NCBI GenBank assembly: GCA_913058145.1
Contig: CAJXQM010000022.1
Coordinates: 1-46,440 of the forward strand
Length of the DNA: 46,440 nucleotides
Direction of reading: 5' to 3'
Origin: an uncultured Colwellia sp.
GTDB taxonomy: Bacteria; Pseudomonadota; Gammaproteobacteria; Enterobacterales; Alteromonadaceae
In this document: positions 17,660 to 26,031 of the stretch, piece by piece
Numbering within the stretch: position 1 is the first letter of the stretch
Layout: each line of letters opens with the position of its first letter
Notes under the pieces: model-generated
The model's database searches: none
Told to the model about the DNA's origin: nothing
Seen by the model: only the letters and a program-made list of their open reading frames with translations
Program-made: the position numbers and the translations under genes

Positions 17660-18746
17660 AGTAGCAATTCTTTCTGGTGATGGTATTGGTCCTGAAATAA
17701 TGAAAGAAGCAATTAAAGTGTTAAAAACGATTGAAATGATATCAGGTGTTACATTTGAACTTGAAGAGGCTGATTTTGGTGCAAATGCATATTTTAAACT
17801 AGGACATTCTTTCCCAGAAAAAACGAAATATATTTGTATTAATTCTGATGCGATTTTAAAAGGGCCTGTCGGTCTAAGTTACGAAGAAACAAAAAAAATA
17901 CCCATAGAACATCAGCCTGAAAGAGGAGCTATTTTACCATTACGGAATTTTTTAAATACATACGCAAATATTAGACCTGTATATTTATCTAAATATTTAA
18001 GTGAATTTTCACCATTAAAAAATGAAATAATACAGGATGGTATAGACTTTATTATTGTTAGAGAATTACTTGGCGGACTGTATTTTGGTGAAAAAACATT
18101 AGGAATAAATGAAAATGGTAAACGTTACGTTAAAGAAACACTAGAATATGATGAAGATCAAATCAAACAAATTTTAATTGTTGCATTTAAAATTGCAATG
18201 AAACGTAAAAAAGTTTTGCATCACATTCATAAAAGTAATGTATTGAAGTCTAGTGTTTTATGGAATGAAATAATTGAAGAACTTGCAGAACAATATCCTG
18301 AAGTTGAAATTAAATATCAATTAGTTGATTCAACAGCAACATTCCTTTGTCTAAATCCTAGTATGTTTGATGTGATGGTAATGGAAAATATGTTTGGAGA
18401 TATATTAAGCGACCAAGGAGGCGGCATATTAGGCTCTTTAGGATTGATGCCTTCTGCATGTTTAGGAGATAAAGTGTCTTATTATGAACCATCACATGGA
18501 TCAGCGCCTGACATAGCAGGCCAAAACATTGCTAATCCATACTCAATGATCGGCTCTGTAGCAATGATGCTAGAATATAGTTTTGGTATGGTTAAAGAGT
18601 CTAGAAGTATATGGGATGCGATCCAAAAAGTTTTGATAGATGGTTTTTGTACTCAAGATTTATTTAACCTTAATGAAAATACAACTTTAGTAAGTACTGA
18701 TGTTTTTGGTGACAAAGTTGTGAGTATATTATTAGATAATAAATAA
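17646..18746 (+). CDS. 3-isopropylmalate dehydrogenase-like (LeuB-type) beta-decarboxylating dehydrogenase
   Basis: A 366-residue member of the isocitrate/isopropylmalate dehydrogenase family. It oxidatively decarboxylates a 2-(R)-hydroxy diacid with NAD; the true substrate here is open. Family residues are in place: R100 and R110 flanking the ILPLRNFLNTYANIRP helix, R139 and Y146 in VRELLGGLYFGE, K196, D228, D252 and D256 in FGDILSD, and the cofactor motif HGSAPDIAGQNIANP. It departs from housekeeping LeuB at several usually fixed points: RELLGG for RELTGG, HKSNVL for DKANVL, and SDQGGG after the Asp pair. It overlaps the end of the activator gene by 14 bases, so it belongs to the same transcript. 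The gene is clearly AT-rich. A D-malate or tartrate type activity is an alternative. Confidence 0.8.
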   Translation: MKKYKVAILSGDGIGPEIMKEAIKVLKTIEMISGVTFELEEADFGANAYFKLGHSFPEKTKYICINSDAILKGPVGLSYEETKKIPIEHQPERGAILPLRNFLNTYANIRPVYLSKYLSEFSPLKNEIIQDGIDFIIVRELLGGLYFGEKTLGINENGKRYVKETLEYDEDQIKQILIVAFKIAMKRKKVLHHIHKSNVLKSSVLWNEIIEELAEQYPEVEIKYQLVDSTATFLCLNPSMFDVMVMENMFGDILSDQGGGILGSLGLMPSACLGDKVSYYEPSHGSAPDIAGQNIANPYSMIGSVAMMLEYSFGMVKESRSIWDAIQKVLIDGFCTQDLFNLNENTTLVSTDVFGDKVVSILLDNK

Positions 18747-18800
18747 CTTTTATTAAACTAATTATTCAAGTTTATATAATTTTTATTTGCTGAGTAGCAG

Positions 18801-18836
18801 TATTGGTTATGGTTTTTTGTCCTAACCAATATTTTC
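18801..18836 (+). terminator. Possible terminator after LeuB-like gene
   Basis: A perfect 9-base inverted repeat, TATTGGTTA (18801-18809) and TAACCAATA (18823-18831), has a 13-base loop and is followed by TTTTC. The long loop and low GC make it weak, but it lies 55 bases after the stop and would close the meta-pathway transcript. Confidence 0.45.
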
Positions 18837-19022
18837 TTTCATATACACTTTTTGTCATCGCTTAATGGCTGCATCTCAATTAACAATTTTAATATGTCAA
18901 CATCACTAGAACACAAGTAAGTATACTTTGTCACATATTAAAATATTGCTAAACAAGGGGTAATGAAATTACTTTCTAATTTGTTATCTGAATAAATAAA
19001 TCTATTTTAAAGGTTTTTTTAA

Positions 19023-19856
19023 ATGAAAAATATTGTAACACTTGGACCTAAAAATACCTTTTCAGACATTGCAACTAGAATTTACTGCTCCTCACAAAAT
19101 CATCAACTTAATATCTTGTATGAAAAATCCATTAAAGATGTTTTAGACAAATTAAATGAAAAAGAAATTGAGCTAGCCGTTTTACCTATTGAAAATTTGT
19201 CTGAGGGTTATATATCTTTGGTTTTAAACTACTTTATTAAAACTAACTTATTTATTAAGGAAGAAATTTTATTACCAGTTAACTTTTCTTTAGTGAGTGA
19301 TATGACACATTGTAGCGAAATCAGAAAACTCTATGTACAATTTGTAGCAAAAGGACAATGCTCTAACTTTATCAGTTCACTGACAAATATAGAGTTAGTT
19401 ATAACTGAAAGTAACATAGAATCATTAAATCTATTTAGTCTTAATAGAGAAGGAAGCGCTGCTGTTGTTCCAAATAAAGTGATAAAAGAAAATAAATTCA
19501 ATCTAACTTTAGATAATATAAATGATTACAAAAATAATCAAACGAGGTTTTTAGTTTTAACGAATAAAAATAAGATAACTATCAACCAAAATCATAATAA
19601 CTATAAATCAACCATTATGGTTATAAATGAGAATGATTATCCCGGTTTTTTAGGTGATGTTTTATCTTCTTTTTCAAAAAGAAACATTAATTTAACATCA
19701 ATTAATTCAATACCAACTAAAGACATTTTTGGTAGGTATTATTTTTTGATTGATTTTGATGGTTATATTCATGATAAAAATATTGAAGCAGCATTAGTTG
19801 AAGTAGAAGGAAGACATTCCATGAAAATACTCGGTTCTTATAAAAAAGCAATGTAA
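19023..19856 (+). CDS. Prephenate dehydratase-like protein with C-terminal ACT domain
   Basis: A 277-residue protein with the two-domain layout of monofunctional prephenate dehydratase: a periplasmic-binding-protein-like catalytic part (about 1-180) and an ACT domain (about 196-277). The GPKNTFS and LPIEN blocks and the TRF motif (174-176, with the catalytic Thr) are present. However, the prephenate-site His of the LPI.H.L block is Phe (LPVNFSL). The phenylalanine-binding ESRP motif of the ACT domain reads NSIP (about 228-231). No chorismate mutase domain is fused. The start at 19023 has an AAAGG ribosome site. It is strongly AT-rich, sits alone between the catabolic operon and IS remains, and may be a divergent or repurposed copy rather than the housekeeping pheA. 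Confidence 0.7.
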   Translation: MKNIVTLGPKNTFSDIATRIYCSSQNHQLNILYEKSIKDVLDKLNEKEIELAVLPIENLSEGYISLVLNYFIKTNLFIKEEILLPVNFSLVSDMTHCSEIRKLYVQFVAKGQCSNFISSLTNIELVITESNIESLNLFSLNREGSAAVVPNKVIKENKFNLTLDNINDYKNNQTRFLVLTNKNKITINQNHNNYKSTIMVINENDYPGFLGDVLSSFSKRNINLTSINSIPTKDIFGRYYFLIDFDGYIHDKNIEAALVEVEGRHSMKILGSYKKAM

Positions 19857-19907
19857 ATCCAGATGCATATTCTCATGCATCGCGATCATCATCTATTGGT
19901 ATCAAAT

Positions 19908-20009
19908 TGCAGCATCCGTCATTAACCGTTTTATTTCTTTTTCACTGTAAATATAAGGTGGTAATCGTCGGTGCGTCGGACCAAGGTAACCATTCAAGCC
20001 GATCACTTT
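19908..20009 (-). pseudogene. Fragment of a tyrosine recombinase/integrase
   Basis: On the minus strand an open stretch of about 30 codons reads KKVIGLNGYLGPTH then RRLPPYIYSEKEIKRLM and stops after AAI. The RR.PPYIYS..EI..L block resembles the junction between the SAM-like and catalytic domains of site-specific integrases found next to IS21-like or RIT elements. Neither the N-terminus nor the catalytic R-H-R-Y part is present. It is a short decayed piece; the assignment rests on one motif. Confidence 0.5.
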
Positions 20010-20055
20010 TTTGTCTGCCAGTAGACCTCAGTAAAATCTAACTTTAGTGATCGGC
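19998..20055. repeat. 10-bp perfect inverted repeat flanking the end of istB
   Basis: GCCGATCACT (19998-20007) and AGTGATCGGC (20046-20055) are exact reverse complements separated by 38 bases. The right copy covers the istB stop codon region. It could be an element-end repeat or an RNA hairpin; there is no adjacent T run. Confidence 0.5.
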
Positions 20056-20751
20056 ATCAGTCAAGGAATTTAGTTTTTTTCGCATCGATTCACCTTTTAA
20101 TTCTAACTTTATTGCTCCGTGAACAAGTCGATCTAGGATCGCATCCGCATGTGTCGATTCTCCTATCATTTCATACCAATTCGCTATCTGTAATTGGCTA
20201 GCAATCAAGGTTGATTTTGTATCATATCTCGCATCAATTAATTCCAGTAAATCACTGCGTTGTTGAGCCGTTAATGGCTCTAATCCCCAATCATCTAAGA
20301 TCAGTAAATTGGCAGAGCTAAGCTTGTTGATCAGTTTTCGATAACTACCATCGTCTTGCGCCAAAAACATTTTTTCTAATAGCTCCTTGAGCCTAAAATA
20401 ATAAACGCTACTCCCTTGTTGGCAGTGGTTTTGACCAAGAGCGCAAGCGAGGTAAGTTTTGCCACACCCCGTTGCTCCCGTGATCAAAATGTTTTGGTGA
20501 AGGCGAAGCCATTCACCTTGTGCTAAGGAACGGATCTGAGTTTTATCGAGTTGTCGTGCTGCGCCATAGTTGAGTTGAGCAAGCGTGCCGCCAACTCTGA
20601 ACTTTGCTTGCTTTGTTAGGCAGTCAATTTTACGCTGGTCACGCTGCGTTATTTCATGCTCAAGTAATAAACTTAGCCGCTCTTCGAAGCTTTGTTCAAC
20701 GTATAGATTTGGTTGCTCATATTGCTGCAATAGACTGATCATAACACACAT
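20044..20751 (-). CDS. istB: IstB-like ATPase, orphan helper protein of an IS21-type element
   Basis: A 235-residue AAA+ ATPase of the IstB/DnaC type. It has Walker A GATGCGKTYLA (about residues 89-99), Walker B LLILDDWG, and the IstB pattern MSLL..YE.P followed by SFEERLSLLLEHE at the N-terminus. IstB loads the IS21 transposase IstA onto target DNA. No istA is present: only about 170 bases separate the istB start from the ferredoxin gene. A 34-codon open stretch ending just before the istB ribosome site (AAGGATG) may be the last remnant of istA. The gene is intact but stranded, and transposition on its own is not expected. Confidence 0.85.
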   Translation of the reverse strand: MCVMISLLQQYEQPNLYVEQSFEERLSLLLEHEITQRDQRKIDCLTKQAKFRVGGTLAQLNYGAARQLDKTQIRSLAQGEWLRLHQNILITGATGCGKTYLACALGQNHCQQGSSVYYFRLKELLEKMFLAQDDGSYRKLINKLSSANLLILDDWGLEPLTAQQRSDLLELIDARYDTKSTLIASQLQIANWYEMIGESTHADAILDRLVHGAIKLELKGESMRKKLNSLTDADH

Positions 20752-20928
20752 CCTTATTAAATTATTCTAACTCGTATATTTGACTGATTGGGGTATCATA
20801 TTTTAGATAGTTTAACGTGCGTAAATCTTTTATTCGCAGTGATGTTGAACCACTGAGATATAGAATTTATCTTCAGCATGAGGGGGTAATAATTATTTTT
20901 AATTGAAATAATTAACTAATAACAGTAC

Positions 20929-21186
20929 CTATCCGTGTGGATCTATTTCTATATCGGTTGAAGGAATTGAACAGCAAGTTAATATTTCATCGTCTCCAAC
21001 ATAGGCCAGAGGGAAAGTTTCATAATGAACTTTCCCTTTAATTAACTTACATCTACACGCACCGCAAAACCCATCTCGGCAATGGTAATGTGTTTCAATA
21101 TTTTCCCTTTCGAGAGTATTTAAAATATTCTTGTCTTGTTTGAGAAACGAAATAGTCTGCTCCTCGACAGTTATTTTCCAAGACAT
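20929..21186 (-). CDS. yfaE: 2Fe-2S ferredoxin of the ribonucleotide-reductase operon (YfaE type)
   Basis: An 85-residue plant-type ferredoxin. The cluster ligands lie in HCRDGFCGACRCKL (C36, C41, C44) and the distant Cys in EILTCC. YfaE maintains and repairs the diferric-tyrosyl radical of NrdB, and its gene is characteristically next to nrdB. Here the start codon sits at the nrdB stop (ATG/TAA overlap at 21184-21188), giving tight coupling. Confidence 0.9.
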   Translation of the reverse strand: MSWKITVEEQTISFLKQDKNILNTLERENIETHYHCRDGFCGACRCKLIKGKVHYETFPLAYVGDDEILTCCSIPSTDIEIDPHG

Positions 21187-22316
21187 TACAAATCAAAATC
21201 GCTAAATTCGCCTGATGCAACGCTAGAATCAATTTGACCAACAAGATAACTAGATATTTCAGCTTCTTGTGGTGCAACTTGAACATTATCTGAAGTTAAA
21301 TATGAATTCATCCAAGGTAGAGGGTTACTTTTTACATTGAAAGGGCTTTTTAATCCAATTGCTGTCATTCGTTGGTGGCTAATATATTCGATATATTCTT
21401 TAATAATGGCTGCATTCAAACCAATCATTGAACCGTCTTTAAATAAATAATCGGCCCATTCTTTTTCCTGTTCAACAACGTCTAAGAAAATTTGTCTGCC
21501 TTGATCTTCCATTTCGATACTTATTTCTTGCATTTCAAGGTCGTCTTTTCCATTTTTCCATATGTTTAACATATGCTGGGTGCCCGTTAAATGAAGGGCT
21601 TCGTCCCTGGCAATAAGTCGAATTAGTTTACTGTTGCCCTCAAGCAAAGACCTCTCGGAGAAAGCAAATGAACAAGCGAAACTAACGTAAAAACGTATTG
21701 CTTCTAATGCGTTAACTGAACATACCGCGAGATATAGTTTTTCTTTTAATTTACGTAAAGTAACATCGTGTTCAACACCTTCAGATGTATGTTTACCTTC
21801 ACCATGTAAGTTATATAACTGTGAATATAAAATTAAATCATCAAAGTAAAAAGCGATACTTTCTGCGCGTTTCAATATCGCTGGATTTATGATGATTTCA
21901 TCAAATATTTCGCCAGGATGGTTGAATAAGTTCCTCAGAATATGAGTATAAGAACGAGAATGAATCGTCTCAGAGAAGGCCCAAGTTTCAATCCAGGTTT
22001 CAACTTCTGGTAAAGAAGCGAGTGGCAGTAATACAACATTAACTGAGCGAGCAGCCATACTGTCAAGAAGGATTTGATACTTAAGGTTAGAGATGAAAAT
22101 ATGTTTTTCAGCTTCAGATAAACCTTGCCAATCGCTACGATCTTTAGAAACATCAACTTCTTCTGGCCGCCAGAAGAAAGATAATTGCTTCTCAATTAAT
22201 TTTTCAAATGCTATGTGTTTTTGAATATCATAGCGAGATACATTTACAGTATTGCCAAAGAACATTGGTTCTTTTAAAGCATCATTATTTTTTTGGTTAA
22301 AAGTAGTATATTTCAT
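21186..22316 (-). CDS. nrdB: Ribonucleoside-diphosphate reductase class Ia, beta subunit (intact copy)
   Basis: A 376-residue radical-generating subunit. All metal and radical residues are present: D85, E116, H119, E205, E239 and H242 as iron ligands and Y123 as radical tyrosine ([14 protein letters not shown]). The acidic C-terminal tail ends FSDFDL and docks on NrdA. It is the only complete beta subunit here. Compared with the truncated copy upstream, it looks less like the enterobacterial consensus ([27 protein letters not shown]), so it may be the diverged or acquired member of the pair. It lies 37 bases after the truncated copy and is coupled to the ferredoxin gene. Confidence 0.95.
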   Translation of the reverse strand: MKYTTFNQKNNDALKEPMFFGNTVNVSRYDIQKHIAFEKLIEKQLSFFWRPEEVDVSKDRSDWQGLSEAEKHIFISNLKYQILLDSMAARSVNVVLLPLASLPEVETWIETWAFSETIHSRSYTHILRNLFNHPGEIFDEIIINPAILKRAESIAFYFDDLILYSQLYNLHGEGKHTSEGVEHDVTLRKLKEKLYLAVCSVNALEAIRFYVSFACSFAFSERSLLEGNSKLIRLIARDEALHLTGTQHMLNIWKNGKDDLEMQEISIEMEDQGRQIFLDVVEQEKEWADYLFKDGSMIGLNAAIIKEYIEYISHQRMTAIGLKSPFNVKSNPLPWMNSYLTSDNVQVAPQEAEISSYLVGQIDSSVASGEFSDFDL

Positions 22317-22353
22317 TTTTTATTTATTCCGGGATGAAGCCACATATTTATTT

Positions 22354-23196
22354 TTATGCTGCTATTTTTAGTTGTGTGGCATTTTTTGTGATTTTATGTG
22401 GGGTTGCACACAAGTCTAACACGTTGTTTCTATTTGTTTTTGCTTGATTAATTCTGATTTTTTTGTTATTTTGTGTACATCCATGACGGAACTTTAATTT
22501 AATTATCTTAGCATTACCCTCAAGTAATTCACGTTCAGCAAAAGCAAAAGAACACGCAAAGCTAACATAAAACCGAATAGCTTCAAGCGCATTTACTGAG
22601 CAAATGGCAAGATATAAACGTTCTTTTAATTTGCGGGTATTTACCTCAATACTGCGACCTTCAACTTCATAGGTACCATCACCTTGTGATTGTAATAACT
22701 GTGTTGTTAAAATCACATCATCAAAATATTTGGCGATACTGGTTGCGCGTTTTAAAATGGCAGGGTTAACAATAATATCATCAAACACTTCGCCAGGATG
22801 GGTGAACAAGTTTCGTAAAATATGCGTGTAAGAGCGAGAGTGAATGGTTTCACTAAATGCCCACGTTTCTATCCAAGTTTCCACTTCAGGTAAAGAGACT
22901 AAAGGTAAGAAAACAGCATTAACAGAACGGGCTGCCATTGAATCCAATAGTGTTTGATACTTTAAATTAGAAATAAAGATATGTTTTTCTGAATCGGTTA
23001 AATTTTGCCAATCTGCTCTATCTTTTGATACATCCACTTCTTCAGGACGCCAAAAGAATGATAATTGTTTTTCAATTAGTTTCTCAAAAGCCATGTAGCG
23101 CTGTTGATCATAGCGAGACACATTGACGCTATTACCTAAGAACATTGGTTCTAATAAAGCATTATTTGGGATTTGATTAAACGTGGTGTACGTCAT
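22354..23196 (-). pseudogene. Truncated second copy of ribonucleotide reductase beta subunit
   Basis: The first 234 residues align without gaps to the intact NrdB encoded downstream, including the positions of D85, E116, H119, Y123 and E205. After NAKIIKL, homology ends abruptly and a 46-residue basic tail unrelated to NrdB runs to the stop. The missing half carries the last two iron ligands (RDEALH) and the C-terminal NrdA-docking tail, so it cannot form a normal diiron site. The retained part is closer to the enterobacterial consensus ([26 protein letters not shown]) than the intact copy. It is probably the original nrdB, broken after replacement or an unequal duplication. The tail derives from a foreign AT-rich segment. 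Confidence 0.85.
22368..22419. repeat. Bulged inverted repeat in the foreign tail of the truncated nrdB
   Basis: TTAG-TTGTGTG (22368-22378) pairs with CACACAA (22407-22413) and, past a 2-base bulge GT, CTAA (22416-22419). This gives an 11-bp stem with two extrahelical bases and a 28-base loop. It lies inside the non-NrdB segment (about 22354-22495), which may be the end of an unidentified mobile element. Confidence 0.4.
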
Positions 23197-23303
23197 TTTT
23201 TTGTATTCCTTAAAGTATCACCGCTATAGTTTGAGAGGGGTGACAAAGAGTCTATACTTATCTAAACTCATTTAATTGTGTATTATTTTGTATGACTATT
23301 GAG

Positions 23304-25574
23304 CTATATCTTACATGCGCCGCCGGCACAGTCATCGTCTTCCACTTCTACATCATCACTGGCACCATCGCGCGTGTTATGATAATACATGGTTTTAATA
23401 CCAAGTTTATAGGCGGTTAGAATATCTTTTAGTACTTGTTTGATAGGCACTTTGCCACCAACAAATTTAGATGGATCGTAGTTGGTATTTGCTGAAATTG
23501 TTTGATCAATAAATTTTTGCATAATACCGACTAGCTCTAAATAACCTTCGTTACTTGGAATATTCCATAGTAATTCGTAGTTTTGCTTAAGCTTTTTATA
23601 CTCAGGTACTACTTGTTTTAAAACACCGTCTTTACTTGCTTTGACGCTGATTAAACCACGTGGTGGTTCTATACCGTTTGTAGCATTAGATATTTGTGAT
23701 GAGGTTTCTGATGGCATTAAGGCCGAAACAGTTGAATTTCTTACACCAAACTCTTTTATGCTAGCACGTAATGATTCCCAGTCTAAATGCAAAGGTTCAC
23801 CCGTAATACCATCAATCGTTTTTTTGTAGGTATCAATAGGTAATATACCTTGTGATAAACGTGTTTCATTAAACTTAGGGCAAGCACCTTGTTCTTTTGC
23901 TAGCAAATTGGTAGCTTTAAGTAAATAATATTGAATAGCTTCAAAAGTTCTATGCGTTAAATTGTTAGCACTACCATTGGAATAGTAAAGACCATTCTTC
24001 GCTAAATAATAGGCGTAGTTTATAACACCTATACCTAATGTTCTACGAGCTAAACTTGCATTTTTAGCTGCAGGAATAGGGTAGTCTTGGTAATCAAGTA
24101 AGCTATCAAGCGCCCGTACAGCTAGGTCAGCCAAACCTTCTAATTCATCTAAAGAGTCTATCGCACCTAAATTAAAAGCAGATAAAGTACATAGCGCAAT
24201 TTCACCATTTTCATCATTGACATCTTTCATTGGTTTAGTTGGCAACGCAATTTCTAAGCACAAGTTACTTTGACGAATAGGGGCTTTACTTGGATCAAAC
24301 GGGCTATGAGTATTACAGTGATCAACATTTTGTAAATAAATACGACCTGTACTTGCGCGTTCTTGCGCAAATAATGTAAATAACTCTATGGCTTTGATAC
24401 GTTTTTTACGAATTGACTCATTATTTTCGTATTGAACATACAGTTGTTCGAATTTGTCTTGATCTTCAAAAAATGCATCATAAAGACCCGGTACATCACT
24501 TGGGCTAAATAAAGTGATGTAGCCGCCTTTTATTAAGCGCTGATACATTACTTTGTTGAATTGTACACCATAGTCTAAATGACGAACGCGGTTTTCTTCA
24601 ACGCCTCGGTTATTTTTTAATACAAGTAAACTTTCAACTTCTAAATGCCAAAGTGGATAGAATAACGTGGCAGCCCCACCGCGAACACCACCTTGAGAAC
24701 AGCTTTTAACCGCTGTTTGAAAGTGTTTGTAAAAAGGAATGCAGCCAGTATGAAAAGCTTCACCATTTCGAATAGCACTACCTAAAGCGCGAATACGACC
24801 AGCGTTTACACCGATCCCAGCGCGTTGTGATACATATTTAACAATAGCACTTGAAGCGGCATTAATTGAGTCTAATGAATCATCACATTCAATCAATACA
24901 CAGGAAGAAAATTGGCGCGTTGGTGTACGTACGCCTGCCATTATTGGCGTTGGTAGTGATAATTTAAAGGTTGAAATGGCGTTATAAAAGCCTTCAACAT
25001 AACTTAAGCGAGTTTCTTTAGGGTATTTTGCAAATAAACAGGCAGCAACTAAAATATATAAAAACTGGGCGCTTTCATAAATTTCACCGTTAACACGGTT
25101 TTGAACAAGATACTTGCCTTCAAGTTGCTTTATCGCAGCATAACTAAAGTTTAGATCACGTGTATGGTCTAAAAATAATGACATATGTTCAAAATCATCT
25201 TGGTCATAATCAATTAACAAGTGTTGATCATATTTACCTGCTTCAACTAATTTAACGACGTGATCATAAAGTTTAGGTGGTTCAAATTGACCATAGGCTT
25301 TCTTACGCAGGTGAAATACAGCCAGCCTAGCAGATAGGTACTGATAGTCAGGTGTTTCTTCTGAAATTAAATCAGCAGCAGCTTTTATGATGGTTTCATG
25401 AATATCTTCAGTTTTAATACCATCATAAAACTGAATGTGTGATTTAAGTTCAACTTGAGAAACAGAAACGTCTTCTAGACCCGCTGCAGCCCAATCAATA
25501 ACACGATGGATTTTTTCTAAATCGATTGATTCTTTTTCGCCATTGCGTTTGGTAACAAAAAGATTATTATTCAT
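23304..25574 (-). CDS. nrdA: Ribonucleoside-diphosphate reductase class Ia, alpha subunit
   Basis: A 756-residue catalytic subunit that reduces ribonucleoside diphosphates with the radical passed from NrdB. It has an N-terminal ATP-cone (about 5-95, VTKRNGEKESIDLEKIHRV), and the active-site cysteines in SSCVLIE and ALCTLSAFNLG. The NLCLEIALP block holds the catalytic N-C-E triad, and the TMYYHNTRDG block holds the radical-transfer tyrosine pair. The C-terminal redox pair is CAGGAC before KI. Length is close to the E. coli enzyme (761). It is the first gene of the nrd operon, read leftwards, and is preceded by a candidate NrdR box pair. Confidence 0.97.
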   Translation of the reverse strand: MNNNLFVTKRNGEKESIDLEKIHRVIDWAAAGLEDVSVSQVELKSHIQFYDGIKTEDIHETIIKAAADLISEETPDYQYLSARLAVFHLRKKAYGQFEPPKLYDHVVKLVEAGKYDQHLLIDYDQDDFEHMSLFLDHTRDLNFSYAAIKQLEGKYLVQNRVNGEIYESAQFLYILVAACLFAKYPKETRLSYVEGFYNAISTFKLSLPTPIMAGVRTPTRQFSSCVLIECDDSLDSINAASSAIVKYVSQRAGIGVNAGRIRALGSAIRNGEAFHTGCIPFYKHFQTAVKSCSQGGVRGGAATLFYPLWHLEVESLLVLKNNRGVEENRVRHLDYGVQFNKVMYQRLIKGGYITLFSPSDVPGLYDAFFEDQDKFEQLYVQYENNESIRKKRIKAIELFTLFAQERASTGRIYLQNVDHCNTHSPFDPSKAPIRQSNLCLEIALPTKPMKDVNDENGEIALCTLSAFNLGAIDSLDELEGLADLAVRALDSLLDYQDYPIPAAKNASLARRTLGIGVINYAYYLAKNGLYYSNGSANNLTHRTFEAIQYYLLKATNLLAKEQGACPKFNETRLSQGILPIDTYKKTIDGITGEPLHLDWESLRASIKEFGVRNSTVSALMPSETSSQISNATNGIEPPRGLISVKASKDGVLKQVVPEYKKLKQNYELLWNIPSNEGYLELVGIMQKFIDQTISANTNYDPSKFVGGKVPIKQVLKDILTAYKLGIKTMYYHNTRDGASDDVEVEDDDCAGGACKI

Positions 25575-26031
25575 GAAAGACCTGTGATGTAAATAGTTAC
25601 TAAATTTTCAGTATGCTTTTTTCATTTATAAGCGATAAGACTTATAACTGAAAAAGCTCTTTTTTTATTATTTCCCTAAAGACGCTTAAAAAGTCAAACG
25701 CACAACATCTAGGGCTTTTTATAAAGCTAAGCACAAGATAGTGAGGTTTCGCTTTGAATGCAAGCGATAAAATAACTTGATTTTTCGTTGGCTTTTTACC
25801 TGTTGAATAAGGGTTAGTAACAACTAACCTAGTAAGGTTAATTCATGTAGTAACTTAGTAAAAGCAATATTTTTTTAATGTTTTTTGGTGAAAAAAATTT
25901 AGTTATTTTGATGTTTTTAGATGTGAACTTCAAAAATATAAAATAAAGCCAATACTTAACAATGACTTATGGGGTTTTGTGTTTGTTGTTTACGCAATTT
26001 GCTTAAAAATTAAAACGAATGCTATTAATTT
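25575..26031 (-). other. 457-base intergenic region upstream of nrdA
   Basis: No gene is visible. It contains the candidate NrdR box pair (25700-25743), a perfect hairpin GGTTAGT-AACA-ACTAACC (25812-25829) without a T run, and several AT-rich stretches that could hold the nrdA promoter. On the minus strand, TTGACT near 25692-25697 is a possible -35 element, but I found no well-spaced -10. The stretch next to ubiG has no strong terminator. Confidence 0.5.
25700..25744 (-). promoter_or_regulatory. Candidate NrdR box pair
   Basis: Two related motifs, GCACAACATCTAGG (from 25700) and GCACAAGATAGTGA (from 25731), are spaced exactly 31 bases apart. That is three helical turns, the usual arrangement of paired NrdR boxes. 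They resemble the ACAC-AT-rich-GTGT consensus only partly. They lie about 125-170 bases upstream of nrdA. Basis: spacing plus partial consensus match. Confidence 0.45.

Noticed and set aside
20770..20872. A 34-codon open stretch on the minus strand ending just before istB could be the C-terminus of istA.
   Set aside because: It is preceded by a stop and shows no recognisable IstA motif, so it was only mentioned with istB and not annotated separately.
22400..22420. GTCTAAC near the truncated nrdB looks like one core site of an integron attC.
   Set aside because: I found no partner GTTRRRY/RYYYAAC core at a suitable distance on either strand and no integrase; one 7-base match is expected by chance.
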